Positions 13,362 through 23,705 of a DNA stretch of 27,448 bases are shown piece by piece. The DNA is from a virus. Both the position numbers and the translations under genes were made by a program. The stretch's first letter is position 1. The number at the start of each line of letters is the position of its first letter. Below the pieces are notes generated by a model. The model saw only the letters and a list, made by a program, of their open reading frames with translations, did not search any database and was not told the origin of the DNA. The stretch is from positions 1 to 27,448 of the IMG/VR virus record IMGVR_UViG_3300029893_000059; one strand, 5' to 3'.

Positions 13362-15530
13362 TCATCGATACATACGGGATCTTTGACGAAGACTACGTTC
13401 TTTTTGTACTTGACGGATCATATCGTCGACAGACATCGCTGAATTACCATATGACGTCATTTCATTGAATAGATTCTTGAGACGATTTTCTAGTTTATAA
13501 GCTATGAAATCATCACGTTCTTTTTTGATCTCTTCTGAGATTCTATCTATCTCAGCTTGGATGTATTGCTGGTATTGATTGTCATAGGCATTACCAGATG
13601 AAACTTCATGAGCTCTGGTAGTTGACATGGATAGTATAACAGCTGAATTGATACCATAGTGGTCTAATTTACGACCATGGATCATTAGCCAGTAAGATAA
13701 GAGCCATGAGATCGCCATGTCATCATGCCCTCCCTGAGGATGATCGACACGACCGTTCTTTATCATTAAGCTGAGTATTTGGTCGATGGTCTTTTTGTCA
13801 TGGATGGTATCGCCAGTATATTTAACAGCACTTGTTAGTGTTGTGCTGTATAACTCGCTACGACTAGTTAGACCACTACCAGAGGTGACAAAACCAAAAG
13901 ACTTCTTATACTCAACGTATAGACTATCACCACGCACATGCATGGGTTTAGCTATGCGGTTATAAGCATCTTTATCTTCATGTGAGTTTTGGACTATGGT
14001 ATTGTAGATCCGTTTAAATGGATCCATACCAACAGCCGGCATCTTAATCAATAGATAGTCTATGATAGTAATGGCTGATGATTTACGTTCTGGTATGAGT
14101 GTAACGTTTTGGTATGTATGAAGGAAGTTAACCAACCAATCAGCAAACAAGATTAGATTGGTTTCGTTATACGTACCAGCAGCTACAACAGCACCAGTTT
14201 CGATATCCCTTATCAACATACCAATATCATCACCACCAGCTGCATCAGATGTATCAAGAGCCATGATGAACTTACCATGATTCATCCTAGCTTCTAGATG
14301 TTGTTCCGGTATATACCATCTGACGATATATGCACCAGGTTTCATGATGACTTGATGGTAAGTAGACTGTTCTGAGGCTCTCATCCTAGCAGCTTCTTGT
14401 GCTGTGAATGGTGACAAGATAGAACCAGATGTCCATACACCAAAGAAGTCTCTATCAGCATCTTCACCTTTAACGTTAGCATCTTCGATGGATCTAGCCA
14501 ACCATTCATCGGTTTTACCTAGCTGCTTGTGTGTAAATGAGGCATATACTCGCAACACACCTTTACCACGATGTTCGGATAAATTAGCACGAGCGTTAGC
14601 TGATGAGTTTTTTCTGATGATGTCTTCTAACTCTTCATGGTTCTCAGCATCTAACATATGTTCTGTCCAGATAGCTGATTCTTGGATCATGTTATAAACA
14701 TAACCGCCTTCCGGATCATCTTTCTTACCAGCAGTTGTGGTTAGGATGGTGCCGTATGGTTGATGGTTTTGTTTGGCTAGCTCTCTTGCAGCAGTACCAG
14801 CAGCTAGTGCAGATGGAAGGATGATAGCGATGTTATCAATAAATGCAGCTTCGTCTATCTGGAAGATAGGAGATGTTAGACCACGACCGATCTTGTAAGC
14901 TGCTTTAGGTGATTTATTTGGAACATGTGCACGTATTTCATTGGTGAGTGCTTTAATGGTCATCATTTCAGTGTTTGCAATGTCATTGCGTGTTCTGAAA
15001 TTCAAATACCATGGTAATAAATCCTGCATCTCTTTAAGACGAGCTAGGTTGTTAGTCCTAAGTGTGTCGTCTTTAGTGATGATGTTTACCTGAGTGTTAG
15101 TAGTTCCACCATTCATGTTGTAGATGTGTAGACAATCACAACCGACTGATTTACCAGTCTGACGGATCTGTTCTAGTATAATAAAAATATGGTTGAAGAA
15201 TAGCCAATATAGAGCTATGTTACCGCGATGAGCCTTAAACTCAGAAGGTATGGGAGAACCAACCATCGGTATCCTGATAACTTCTCTAAAGAAATACCAT
15301 GGATTTTCAGATATCTCTATAGCTATCATAGCCATTTGTTTCTCAGTAAGATCTTCAGAGTGAGGATCTATACCTTGTAGTTCTGGGTTATGTAAAGCTA
15401 ATAAGAATGAATTATTGGATATTCCGAGATCTCTGTATAAGGCAGCTAGCCTTAGAAATGTTTGGTTTTTTGTTCTGACATCTATGATGCTACCTGGATA
15501 GGCTGCCCAGTCTTTTTTAAACAAAATCAT
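13362..15530 (-). CDS. terL: Terminase large subunit (phiKZ type)
   Basis: This 722-aa protein has both motors of a large terminase. The ATPase half carries Walker A QIRQTGKSVG (121-130) and Walker B PIFQIDEAAF (221-230, with D226 E227), followed by the coupling segment TILTTTAGKK (261-270). The RNase H-fold nuclease half shows its three acidic sites: D426 in IMALDTSDA, E481 in LIPERKSS and D603-D604 in GGHDDMAISWL. It packages phage DNA into the prohead and cuts it. Length and neighbourhood (large virion genes, then sheath and tube) match the phiKZ gp25-gp30 block. ATG 15530 follows AGGAG. No small terminase subunit is visible nearby, as is usual for the group. Confidence 0.93.
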   Translation of the reverse strand: MILFKKDWAAYPGSIIDVRTKNQTFLRLAALYRDLGISNNSFLLALHNPELQGIDPHSEDLTEKQMAMIAIEISENPWYFFREVIRIPMVGSPIPSEFKAHRGNIALYWLFFNHIFIILEQIRQTGKSVGCDCLHIYNMNGGTTNTQVNIITKDDTLRTNNLARLKEMQDLLPWYLNFRTRNDIANTEMMTIKALTNEIRAHVPNKSPKAAYKIGRGLTSPIFQIDEAAFIDNIAIILPSALAAGTAARELAKQNHQPYGTILTTTAGKKDDPEGGYVYNMIQESAIWTEHMLDAENHEELEDIIRKNSSANARANLSEHRGKGVLRVYASFTHKQLGKTDEWLARSIEDANVKGEDADRDFFGVWTSGSILSPFTAQEAARMRASEQSTYHQVIMKPGAYIVRWYIPEQHLEARMNHGKFIMALDTSDAAGGDDIGMLIRDIETGAVVAAGTYNETNLILFADWLVNFLHTYQNVTLIPERKSSAITIIDYLLIKMPAVGMDPFKRIYNTIVQNSHEDKDAYNRIAKPMHVRGDSLYVEYKKSFGFVTSGSGLTSRSELYSTTLTSAVKYTGDTIHDKKTIDQILSLMIKNGRVDHPQGGHDDMAISWLLSYWLMIHGRKLDHYGINSAVILSMSTTRAHEVSSGNAYDNQYQQYIQAEIDRISEEIKKERDDFIAYKLENRLKNLFNEMTSYGNSAMSVDDMIRQVQKERSLRQRSRMYR

Positions 15531-15622
15531 ACAAATCTCCTGACTAAATACCCACTTGGCATGTAGGTATTCAAGAAAAGTGCCCGAATCCTTTGGAAGC
15601 TAATTTCGGAGGTCTTGCAATT

Positions 15623-15985
15623 ATGGGCATGATTACCCGTTTGTTTAAATGGCTGCTTGTGAAAGCAAAATGCGAGTTCATTCGTAGCGATATGGCAGAT
15701 AATTTTACTCCATTTCGTGTTATGGAGACTCGCATCGATGAAGGTAGGTCTCTTACCTTCAGCATTATGAAAGATCGTCGCAAGAGACCATTGTTAACTT
15801 TCAGCAAGACCTTTCTAGTCAAGGCTGAAATCCATCATGATTTACCAGATAGATTAAAAGAATACAACGACATTCAACTACTGACTGTCGATGTCTTGTT
15901 TGCTTCTGTGTTTACTGACGAAGTAGTATCAGATGTATTGCTTAATCACTATCTGGATAAAATCATTAGTGATCTAAAGGAATAG
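15623..15985 (+). CDS. Unknown 120-aa protein, plus-strand gene inside the structural block
   Basis: ATG 15623 follows GGAGG at nine to ten bases; a TTG at 15593 has no ribosome site. The protein starts with an amphipathic, basic helix (MGMITRLFKWLLVKAK), then alternates strands (SLTFSIMKD, LLTFSKTFLV) and ends with helices (LFASVFTDEVVSDVLLNHYL). It could associate with membrane through its first helix. It is divergent from the terminase gene, with only 92 bases between them, and convergent with the 556-aa gene. I do not recognise the family; a virion accessory role is plausible from position only. Confidence 0.7.
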   Translation: MGMITRLFKWLLVKAKCEFIRSDMADNFTPFRVMETRIDEGRSLTFSIMKDRRKRPLLTFSKTFLVKAEIHHDLPDRLKEYNDIQLLTVDVLFASVFTDEVVSDVLLNHYLDKIISDLKE

Positions 15986-15993
15986 CAGCTTAG

Positions 15994-16029
15994 AGTACTC
16001 TAGACAGGCCTGAGCCTGTCTAGAGTACT
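15994..16029. terminator. Bidirectional inverted repeat between convergent genes
   Basis: AGTACTCTAGACAGG and its complement form a perfect 15-bp stem with a CCTGAG loop. It fills almost the whole gap between the convergent stops at 15985 and 16035. U-tracts are weak on both sides, so its activity as terminator is inferred from position and from similar stems at other convergent junctions. Confidence 0.75.
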
Positions 16030-16034
16030 TGATA

Positions 16035-17705
16035 TTAGCTCTTTACTACCATGGCAGCTAAAGAAAGTATCATATCTCCAGATACGGTTTCTTTAACGAA
16101 CCTAATATACACTGTCTTATTAACAGGAATCTCAGTACCGATGTTCAGAACATCATTCCATTTATCGATACTATATCTAAGAGTGTAGCTACCATAGATA
16201 ATATCGAAGTGAGTCGGTACAACTGGATTAACTTCTCTCTCAGGATTGACCAGAGGATAGGTTCTGTAATAGACCTTCTGCAACCATTCCTCAGGATCAA
16301 CTATGTTCGAGTGTATGGTGAATTGAGATTTGTTATTGAAATCCCTATCAATACGTAATCCTTGTCCATAGAGACCACGGTTAGCTACAACCTCTTGAGC
16401 TATCTCCCATGGAGTTTCATAAGCTTGAGGCTCACCACGTAGGACTATGTCGAGTACTTGTGTATGGATATATCCAAGATAAGCACCAGAAATATCGCTG
16501 AGTGTAATTGATACAGCACGACGTTGGATAACACCATATCCAAGAGGATCAAAAGGACCAGTGTTATCAGCCCATCGAACGAATGGTGTTACATCCTGCA
16601 TCATGTTTCTATCGAGATTGAGCATGAACCAACGCATGCGATAACCTTGATATTGATCTATCCATTCAGGATAACCAAACAATTTAACTGTATATGAGTT
16701 ATTGGCTTCTACAGAGATTAAGTTATAACCAGCAGTAATAAATTTACCATCTCCAGTTACAGCATTGTAGGTAGCCTCACCAGGAGTAAGACGATACGAG
16801 AGGACGATTTCTACCTTTTGTCCAACGATAGTAGATACATATTGATCAAGTCCGATGATGGAGAACTTACTACCATCGATGGGAAGATCCATAGTACTAC
16901 CATCGCTATAGTGAACACGACCAAATAAATTCAGTCCAGTCAACGGGACATTGAGCGGGAACCTCAATACGTTATCTACAGCTGGAGATAGGAAATTACT
17001 CTCAAGTGTAACATGAGTGATATATTTCTCCTCAGCATATGCAGGACGTACAAACGAAGTGTTGACAACCAATAACTGCTGTCTAGCTACTACATGACCA
17101 ACGTCATCATAGAAAACAGCAGTCACGGTTTCACCATCAGGCATCTGTACCATACAGTTACAGGTACGAGGTGCTCTAACAGCATAGTTGTCATGGCTAT
17201 TAAATGCTACGAGCTCAAGCTCTATGGTATTACCAGCAAAGTTACCTTGAGCGTCGTATTTCTGAGAAATGACATTACCGTTATCACTGAGATCATTACC
17301 ACGGAAGATCTTAAACGAGCTAACGGTAGAACCATATACACGACATCTCTTATCTATATCAAGAGTATGAGGTATCACACTGGTATCTAGATAAGCACGA
17401 TAGGTGTCGGTGCTCTTAACATCACCACCAAGGAGTTTATCCATGGTAGAGATAACATAGGAAACACCAGATGGTTTGATTTCCTTAAGAGTAGGAACCA
17501 GTGTAATCGGATCCAATGCTGTTACGATCCAAACTACATATTGATCAGCGTCGATCACCCAATCTCGAATTTTTGGGACATAGCGATTTTGACCCAAATC
17601 ACCAGACCAAACTTCGGACTTTTCCCATATAGTCCATCGACCATTAGGATCGTAAACTGGAACGATATTATCAGTTCCGATGATACCAACAAGGTTATCA
17701 GGCAT
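16035..17705 (-). CDS. Virion structural protein, beta-rich, 556 aa
   Basis: This 556-aa protein starts at ATG 17705 behind AGAGGAA. It is beta-rich throughout, with many short strands and few helices, for example TIELELVAFNSHDNYAVRA and KTVYIRFVKETVSGDMILSL. Such composition fits a baseplate, neck or fibre-like virion part. It lies 13 bases after the 863-aa gene, in the same transcript, within a block arranged like the terminase-to-sheath segment of phiKZ, where the corresponding genes encode virion proteins. No enzymatic motif is seen. Its exact place in the particle cannot be told from sequence alone. Confidence 0.75.
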   Translation of the reverse strand: MPDNLVGIIGTDNIVPVYDPNGRWTIWEKSEVWSGDLGQNRYVPKIRDWVIDADQYVVWIVTALDPITLVPTLKEIKPSGVSYVISTMDKLLGGDVKSTDTYRAYLDTSVIPHTLDIDKRCRVYGSTVSSFKIFRGNDLSDNGNVISQKYDAQGNFAGNTIELELVAFNSHDNYAVRAPRTCNCMVQMPDGETVTAVFYDDVGHVVARQQLLVVNTSFVRPAYAEEKYITHVTLESNFLSPAVDNVLRFPLNVPLTGLNLFGRVHYSDGSTMDLPIDGSKFSIIGLDQYVSTIVGQKVEIVLSYRLTPGEATYNAVTGDGKFITAGYNLISVEANNSYTVKLFGYPEWIDQYQGYRMRWFMLNLDRNMMQDVTPFVRWADNTGPFDPLGYGVIQRRAVSITLSDISGAYLGYIHTQVLDIVLRGEPQAYETPWEIAQEVVANRGLYGQGLRIDRDFNNKSQFTIHSNIVDPEEWLQKVYYRTYPLVNPEREVNPVVPTHFDIIYGSYTLRYSIDKWNDVLNIGTEIPVNKTVYIRFVKETVSGDMILSLAAMVVKS

Positions 17706-17718
17706 ATGCTATTCCTCT

Positions 17719-20310
17719 TTAAGTTTCTATAGCCACGAAGCCAGACAGCTCAACAGGAGCGCTAGCATAAATCTTGATAACTTGCATGAGGAAGCGATAT
17801 GCATGCAAGGTTACCATCATTACATTGTAATGATGGTGCGGATGTATGATTACGAATCTGCTATCAGGAACATTTTCACTAGAGATATTGTCATAAACAA
17901 GCCACGGCTCATAAGGAGCACATATATCCCTAGCTTCATGATCTGACAGGTTACGAGTATATTGTTCAGGACTTATACCGCCACTCTTAATAGCGAACAA
18001 TATAGCAGATATGAACGGACTATAGGTAGCATACCTCTCTGGTATAGCAAATATACCATCACGAGTAGGTTGAGGTAATTTCAATGACATGTAGTCACTA
18101 ACTACCTTATTCATAAGAAGGGATTCTTCCCTGAACTCATAACTATCCTGATCGACTAGTTCTTTCATAGGAACAGCTATATCGCGGATCATATACGGCA
18201 TGCCATTCCTAGCATCCAATATACTTATACCGCTATGTTCCTCAGAGAACTCAACCTCATCTCTGGTTTTCAAAGAACCATTCGTAACGATCCTCAGAAC
18301 TTGGTCTTCTCTTACATCAAACTTGTTATTATTACTTAAGAAACCATGTTCGATGTAACCAATATCTTGAGGATGTTCCCATGTCTTACCGTCGACAGAT
18401 AGGCCTCTGAACCGTATATGGATATCTTGCTCAGTATTAAAAGCAGGTTGGTTAAGAAAGCGTTTGCTATATATCACCAACCTAGGCATATCCAATCTAT
18501 AGTCGATGTTTTCTATTAAACTATAGCCGTTCATGAAGACATCTAACTGTAACCAAGGTATCTCAAGATCAAGAACTTGAGCACTACCAAGCGTGTTAGT
18601 TACTTCCGTTATATCAAAAGCAACAACACCATTACTAGCAGTTACAGTGAAGTCATAAGCCAGGAATGTTCTATCCGTACGAACCATTAACAAAACGTTA
18701 GGTTCATCTGGTATATATGTTAGTACTCCATTTTCAATTGTATATAACTCATCCAAGCCAGTTATATCATCCCATGTAGCATGGGTGCCGTTGAAGAAAT
18801 GAGTAACATAGATACGATAATTGCAATCGCTAGGTATGGAGATAGTCTTAGTGCCAAACAACTGCTCTGGTTGATATGTACCTCTACCTCTAATAACCTC
18901 CAACCTAACAGCACCAGCTGTATTGGCTATATATGCTTGACCATTTTCATGGTGATGCCAGCCTATCATTTTGCCATCAGAATCGTATTCATAGACAGTG
19001 CTGTTATTTTGCAATAAAGCTGGTAAATCGACATAATTACCATTAGGACCAGGTAAACTCTGTGGTGTATTGGCATAGTAAGTACTGATGCTATTATAAC
19101 CAAGAGCATCTATGACATTTTGCTTAGTAAATTGTCCATCCAGAGACGACATTACTTTAGCATAAGCGTCATTCTCAAGCACTTCACAGCGCCAGACATT
19201 GGTAGAGTCACCAGTACCCAATAATGATTCCATCACCCATTCTTCATTGAGTTTATACAACTCATGAAGTCTATGGTGTATATAGACAAGTGACCGATCA
19301 TACCCACTATGTCTGATATACATCCTGAACTCATATTCTCTATAATCAGCCTCACCATTATCAATCAGGATATTTAAACCACCAGCCTGATTAACAACAT
19401 CATCGACCGATACACCATAGTCACGATGAGTAACCATCCTCATAGCGCTAGGTCTGTGATGGTATTGGTAAATACCTTTATACCTATCACCATCCCTCTT
19501 AACGATGAAGCATTCGTTATCATCAAAGAATTCGATAGGTTCATTACTCTCAAATGGATAATGAATCAGAAACTTCCGACTATTATCCAACTCACTTAAA
19601 TATGTCCTGAGTTCATCTATCTTGAACGATACGATCCTCATCACAGATGGATCATACAAAAACTCAACATAGTCACCAGGCTGAGCAGTAATCAAATCAA
19701 TACTCTCAACCAAATAACCATTGACATAACAGAAACAACCACCAGGTAGGTTCTTATACCCATCATAAGTAGTCTGAAAATCAACGATAGCCTGGATAGA
19801 GTTAAGCCTATCACCAATGATAATCAGTTCATTAACCCCATCATACCTATCACTATTGTAATAGGTATTGCGATAAACCCTCAAATAGAAATTACCATTC
19901 CTATAATCAACAGGAACCTTGTTAGTCTGTTTGATAGCAAGAACAAGGTTCCTTTCATCCATGTACATGAAGTAACATGTAAATCCAGGAACCATCAAAC
20001 CCCTGCTATCATAGACCATACAAGTAACGTCATTTACACCAACGCTCTCATATAAGCTCATCCACCTATCAGGTAACCAATCAGGCAAATCACGAGAGAT
20101 ATTGACAGTACTTGTAAGTATTTGACCAATCTGGAAAACGTGATATACCTCATTATTACTAGGTAAATCTATCACCCTGTCCAATAATACCAAACGGTTA
20201 GTAGCCCCATATTCAGGAGTCATCCGTTTTGGTTTGATAGTATATTGACTATCTTGGCGAGGATTACACCAAATCCTCTCCAATGCGAAATTAACCAGGC
20301 TATCGGCCAC
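17719..20310 (-). CDS. Large virion structural protein, 863 aa
   Basis: I start this 863-aa protein at GTG 20310, a few bases past the stop of the previous gene; a TTG at 20316 overlapping that stop (TTGA) is the alternative, and neither has a strong ribosome site, so translation is probably coupled. The protein is beta-rich with repeated aromatic strands (YKGIYQYHHRPSAMRMVTH, RLEVIRGRGTYQPEQ) and a more helical C-terminus ending near LMQVIKIYASAPVELSGFVA. It has no recognised enzyme motif. Size, composition and place between terminase and sheath suggest a tail or baseplate component, as for the phiKZ genes in this position. Confidence 0.77.
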   Translation of the reverse strand: MADSLVNFALERIWCNPRQDSQYTIKPKRMTPEYGATNRLVLLDRVIDLPSNNEVYHVFQIGQILTSTVNISRDLPDWLPDRWMSLYESVGVNDVTCMVYDSRGLMVPGFTCYFMYMDERNLVLAIKQTNKVPVDYRNGNFYLRVYRNTYYNSDRYDGVNELIIIGDRLNSIQAIVDFQTTYDGYKNLPGGCFCYVNGYLVESIDLITAQPGDYVEFLYDPSVMRIVSFKIDELRTYLSELDNSRKFLIHYPFESNEPIEFFDDNECFIVKRDGDRYKGIYQYHHRPSAMRMVTHRDYGVSVDDVVNQAGGLNILIDNGEADYREYEFRMYIRHSGYDRSLVYIHHRLHELYKLNEEWVMESLLGTGDSTNVWRCEVLENDAYAKVMSSLDGQFTKQNVIDALGYNSISTYYANTPQSLPGPNGNYVDLPALLQNNSTVYEYDSDGKMIGWHHHENGQAYIANTAGAVRLEVIRGRGTYQPEQLFGTKTISIPSDCNYRIYVTHFFNGTHATWDDITGLDELYTIENGVLTYIPDEPNVLLMVRTDRTFLAYDFTVTASNGVVAFDITEVTNTLGSAQVLDLEIPWLQLDVFMNGYSLIENIDYRLDMPRLVIYSKRFLNQPAFNTEQDIHIRFRGLSVDGKTWEHPQDIGYIEHGFLSNNNKFDVREDQVLRIVTNGSLKTRDEVEFSEEHSGISILDARNGMPYMIRDIAVPMKELVDQDSYEFREESLLMNKVVSDYMSLKLPQPTRDGIFAIPERYATYSPFISAILFAIKSGGISPEQYTRNLSDHEARDICAPYEPWLVYDNISSENVPDSRFVIIHPHHHYNVMMVTLHAYRFLMQVIKIYASAPVELSGFVAIET

Positions 20311-20312
20311 GA

Positions 20313-21293
20313 TCAATCATCCACAAAGTCACGAATCACCAATTCCTCAACACCAACATGCTGAGTAAATTGCTGAACATAGGAAGCATAGGCCTTAGTG
20401 AACCCATCCCCATTGCCATACTTAGCAATACGTTCACACACACGAGCGATCATGAAGTTCTTATAAGTACGCTCAGTCAACGCCATATAGACGATAGCAC
20501 ACCAAGTAGGAGGATGCTCCAGCCCAACAGGTATGATATCACGGCTATTATGCCCATACCAGCTATTGCTAATGATGGACATCAGCATACCGACATTGAA
20601 GTCATGCAAACGAACATTCTCACTAGCAGAAATAACACCACTACAGAAAGACTTCAGATCACTCAACTTACCAGCACGATCAAACACTTCAAAGATCATA
20701 CTAGTAGGTGCTTTAGTAACCTTGGCTGTCTGAACGGCAAACTTCTGTAACACATGTTCATCAACTTCTTTCTCAAACAGAGATTGATAGAAGTAATGAG
20801 CAACGATGGTGACAACCAGCTGGTCCTTAGGATCAAGTCCATATTTCTTACTAATGACCTCACTCAGCCAGTTAGCATATACCATACCAGCAAAACTCAA
20901 GTCATTTTTAATACCACCAACCATGCCAGCCAGCCAAGCTAAGCTCAACACCATCCTAGATTTGCTAAAAGCAAACTCCGTCACATTTTTAACATCAACT
21001 TCACTAGGACGTTCAGCAGCGCTCTTCTGACGCATAAAAGGCCGGATATCAGCAAACAAAAACTTCTGATCCTTACCACTATCGATCAACAACGGATGGC
21101 TGAAAAACGGAATAACGCTCTCACTACTACCATAGCCAGTGATGAACACAGGAGATATATCCCCAACCTTATTCAGCCCAAAGTTGTTCATATAGGACAG
21201 ATCCTTGATCAAGGCCTCCTTGAGCATCTTTTCCGTGATACGAAGATCCGTCATAGACCCGACGGTAGTATCATAGGCATTCAAAAAAATCAT
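20313..21293 (-). CDS. Virion-associated protein upstream of sheath, 326 aa
   Basis: Three ATG codons stand in a row at 21299, 21296 and 21293; AGGAG touches the first, so the third, six bases away, is the best start and gives 326 aa. The protein is mainly helical (DLRITEKMLKEALIKDLSYM, YFYQSLFEKEVDEHVLQKFA) with a short beta section around SPVFITGYGSSESVIPFF. No known motif is seen. It is the first gene of the minus-strand structural transcript and divergent from the sheath gene. In phiKZ the gene just before the sheath encodes a virion protein; a neck or tail-terminator role is a guess. Confidence 0.75.
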   Translation of the reverse strand: MIFLNAYDTTVGSMTDLRITEKMLKEALIKDLSYMNNFGLNKVGDISPVFITGYGSSESVIPFFSHPLLIDSGKDQKFLFADIRPFMRQKSAAERPSEVDVKNVTEFAFSKSRMVLSLAWLAGMVGGIKNDLSFAGMVYANWLSEVISKKYGLDPKDQLVVTIVAHYFYQSLFEKEVDEHVLQKFAVQTAKVTKAPTSMIFEVFDRAGKLSDLKSFCSGVISASENVRLHDFNVGMLMSIISNSWYGHNSRDIIPVGLEHPPTWCAIVYMALTERTYKNFMIARVCERIAKYGNGDGFTKAYASYVQQFTQHVGVEELVIRDFVDD

Positions 21294-21570
21294 CATCATC
21301 TCCTAGGTTGAAGGATCTGCTCATCAGCAGGCTTTAAAGCAAAAAAAGAAATCATCATACGGGACAACCGCGAGTATCTTGTGAGTGGCCATCCCGCCGC
21401 TCACAAGATCTCTCAAACACTAGTAATAATAGTGTATAGTCAGTGCTGGTTACCACAGTAATCTCACTATCAGTACCATCTATCGTTCATAGAAAAAGGA
21501 CGATAACAAACACTGCCAGGAATGACAGATGTCTCTGGCTTTTCCTAGTCTCATTAGGAGTTTATCAGAA
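21294..21570 (+). promoter_or_regulatory. Divergent leader of the sheath gene
   Basis: This 277-base gap should hold the promoters of the sheath gene and the minus-strand structural operon. ATCTTGTGAG pairs with CTCACAAGAT at 21376-21409 over a GC-rich 14-base loop, and CACTA/TAGTG flank seven bases near 21418-21434. TATAGT-like words follow. No promoter can be fixed with certainty. Confidence 0.4.
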
Positions 21571-23649
21571 ATGGCTGAGTATATCATCAACGCCGCTCCG
21601 ATGGTCATTGAACGTGGTATCCAAGACCTGAGCACGCGTCAGCTTCCGCGCGAACCAGAAGCTATCCCGCAGCACTGCCCGAAGTTCTTTCTCTTCGCAC
21701 AAAAGGGTCCGACTGATCCTCAACTGGTCGTAGGCGCTGAACGTATCAACATGTTCGGTATGGACACGTTTGATCTGCGTTCCAAGTATGCCAACCACCA
21801 AACCGTCTTCGCTAACATCGTTAACGCAGAAGGCAACATATCCATGATCCAGCGCATGATTCCTCATGACGCAGGTCCTCTGGCTAACGTTTCTCTCTGG
21901 CTTGATGTACTCCCCACCGACGTTGACCTCTATGAGCGCAACATCGATGGTTCGATCAAAACCGATGCCAACGGTGCTCCCATCATCACCGGCACTACAA
22001 CTGGCTATAAAGTCAAATGGGTGATGTCGAACCGTCTCACTCACGCAGACGTTGAGAACTTCGGTACAGCCACGATCAAACCCGGTACTCAGACCGATCC
22101 GGTCACTGGAACTCAATCCCAAATGTATCCGATCTATGAGTTCCTCAGTGCTCATATCGGTGAATACTCGAACAACTGCGGTTTCCGTATGTGGCCGCTT
22201 GATCGCCGTACTCAAACTAACTATCCTTCTCGCCTGATGTCAGAGAAGCGTGCATTCCCGTTCTACTTCCAGTCCATCCGTCGTCGTGACGCTATGGCTA
22301 CTCCGAAAATCGTTACCACGATTTTCAATGATCAGAACGTGATGTTCGTTACCAAGCAAGATACCATCGAGCCTTCTACCGACCAAGAAGTCTTCATGGG
22401 CAAGCTTCTGATGTCCAGCTACAACAACACCCAGGATCTGCGTTATCCTGCCGTGTATGGTGACATGGACAAAGTGGCTATCTACCAAGACAACATCGAA
22501 GCCCTGCTGACCATGTTCCATGCAGCAGAAGCTCCGCATATCGATGGGTTCTCTGATTTCACTACCGATCCTGAAGATAAATTCCTCGTCAACTATCTGA
22601 CCTTCAACACCTCTGAAGGTACTCCTTATCACTCGATCCATCTCGTTGATGACGCTGACTCCATTCGTTGGTCGCAATACACCAACATCTTCATGAATGG
22701 CGGATCTGACGGCACAATGAATAACCAAGTCTTTGCAGAACTGGTTATCGAGTATATGGATCGTTATCTGGATAAGAATGACGAGCTCATGGATCTGGCT
22801 TTCCACGTTGAGTCCATCGTCTATGACTCTGGATTCCCGCTCGAAGCCAAATATGCTCTCTGTAACTTCATTGGTGTTCGCCATGACACCTTCGTCATGC
22901 TGGCTACCCATCAAGCTGATGATCGTATCTTCAATTCAGCAGAAGAGCAATCCATCGCCATAGCCCTGCGTTCACGTCTGCAGAACTTCCCTGAGTCTGA
23001 TTACTTCGGTACTCCAGTTACCCGCGGTATGATCATCGGTCGTTCTGGTAAACTCCGTAATTCTCAATATAGCGACTTCCTGCCGCTTTCTGCTGAGATC
23101 GCCATTAAGTCTGCACGCTATATGGGTGCTGGTAATGGTAAATGGAAGAACGGTTATAACTTTGACGGTGCTCCTGGCTCTATCGTCGATTACATGACCG
23201 ACATCTCGATCAAATGGGTTAGCCAGAGTATCAGGAACCGTTACTGGGATGTTGGTTTGAACTGGGTTGGTCGATATGATCGTCGTGCTTGTTTCTTCCC
23301 GGCACTCAAGACGGTTTATAATGACGATACCTCGGTCCTGAACAGCTACTTCACGGCTATGGCCTGCTGCTGGCTGAACAAGATCGCCCATGCTACTTGG
23401 CGTGAGTTCTCTGGTGTGTCTGGTCTTACTGACAGCCAGCTGGAAGAACGCGTCAATGCTTTCGTATCCAATCGCGTTAAAGACGCATTCGATGGACGTT
23501 ATGTCGTTGTCCCGGATGCTCATCATACCGAGATGGATACTCTTCGTGGCTATAGTTGGACCCTCCCCATAAAACTCTATAGTCCTAACCTCAAAACGGT
23601 CATGGTTACCTATGTTCAAGCCTATAGAATCTCCGATCTTGACCAGTAA
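21571..23649 (+). CDS. Contractile tail sheath protein (phiKZ gp29 type)
   Basis: This 692-aa protein begins MAEYIINAAPMVIERG at ATG 21571, behind AGGAG. Its length is close to phiKZ gp29, and like gp29 it stands between the terminase block and the tail tube gene. The C-terminal part (DYMTDISIKWVSQSIRNRYW to WLNKIAHATWREFSG) is the sort of conserved end domain that links neighbouring sheath subunits. The sheath surrounds the tube and contracts to drive it through the envelope. Codons are strongly C-ending (AAC, ATC, CGT, CTG), unlike the flanking genes, which fits the very high copy number of sheath. That bias also creates long open frames on the opposite strand. A perfect palindrome follows the stop. 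Confidence 0.85.
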   Translation: MAEYIINAAPMVIERGIQDLSTRQLPREPEAIPQHCPKFFLFAQKGPTDPQLVVGAERINMFGMDTFDLRSKYANHQTVFANIVNAEGNISMIQRMIPHDAGPLANVSLWLDVLPTDVDLYERNIDGSIKTDANGAPIITGTTTGYKVKWVMSNRLTHADVENFGTATIKPGTQTDPVTGTQSQMYPIYEFLSAHIGEYSNNCGFRMWPLDRRTQTNYPSRLMSEKRAFPFYFQSIRRRDAMATPKIVTTIFNDQNVMFVTKQDTIEPSTDQEVFMGKLLMSSYNNTQDLRYPAVYGDMDKVAIYQDNIEALLTMFHAAEAPHIDGFSDFTTDPEDKFLVNYLTFNTSEGTPYHSIHLVDDADSIRWSQYTNIFMNGGSDGTMNNQVFAELVIEYMDRYLDKNDELMDLAFHVESIVYDSGFPLEAKYALCNFIGVRHDTFVMLATHQADDRIFNSAEEQSIAIALRSRLQNFPESDYFGTPVTRGMIIGRSGKLRNSQYSDFLPLSAEIAIKSARYMGAGNGKWKNGYNFDGAPGSIVDYMTDISIKWVSQSIRNRYWDVGLNWVGRYDRRACFFPALKTVYNDDTSVLNSYFTAMACCWLNKIAHATWREFSGVSGLTDSQLEERVNAFVSNRVKDAFDGRYVVVPDAHHTEMDTLRGYSWTLPIKLYSPNLKTVMVTYVQAYRISDLDQ

Positions 23650-23662
23650 GTAATTATATAAC

Positions 23663-23700
23663 TATATCCACGGTCATGGAATTCCATGACCGTGGATATA
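23663..23700. terminator. Perfect 38-bp palindrome after sheath gene
   Basis: TATATCCACGGTCATGGAA is followed at once by its exact complement, with no spacer, so the RNA hairpin would have a minimal loop. It lies between the convergent sheath stop (23649) and the homing endonuclease stop (23706). The plus strand continues CATGTTTATTTATT, moderately U-rich. A bidirectional terminator is the natural reading. Confidence 0.78.
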
Positions 23701-23705
23701 CATGT

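Noticed and set aside
21565-23619. Three long minus-strand frames opposite the sheath gene
   Set aside because: They arise from the C-ending codon bias of the sheath gene and show no start signals or motifs.
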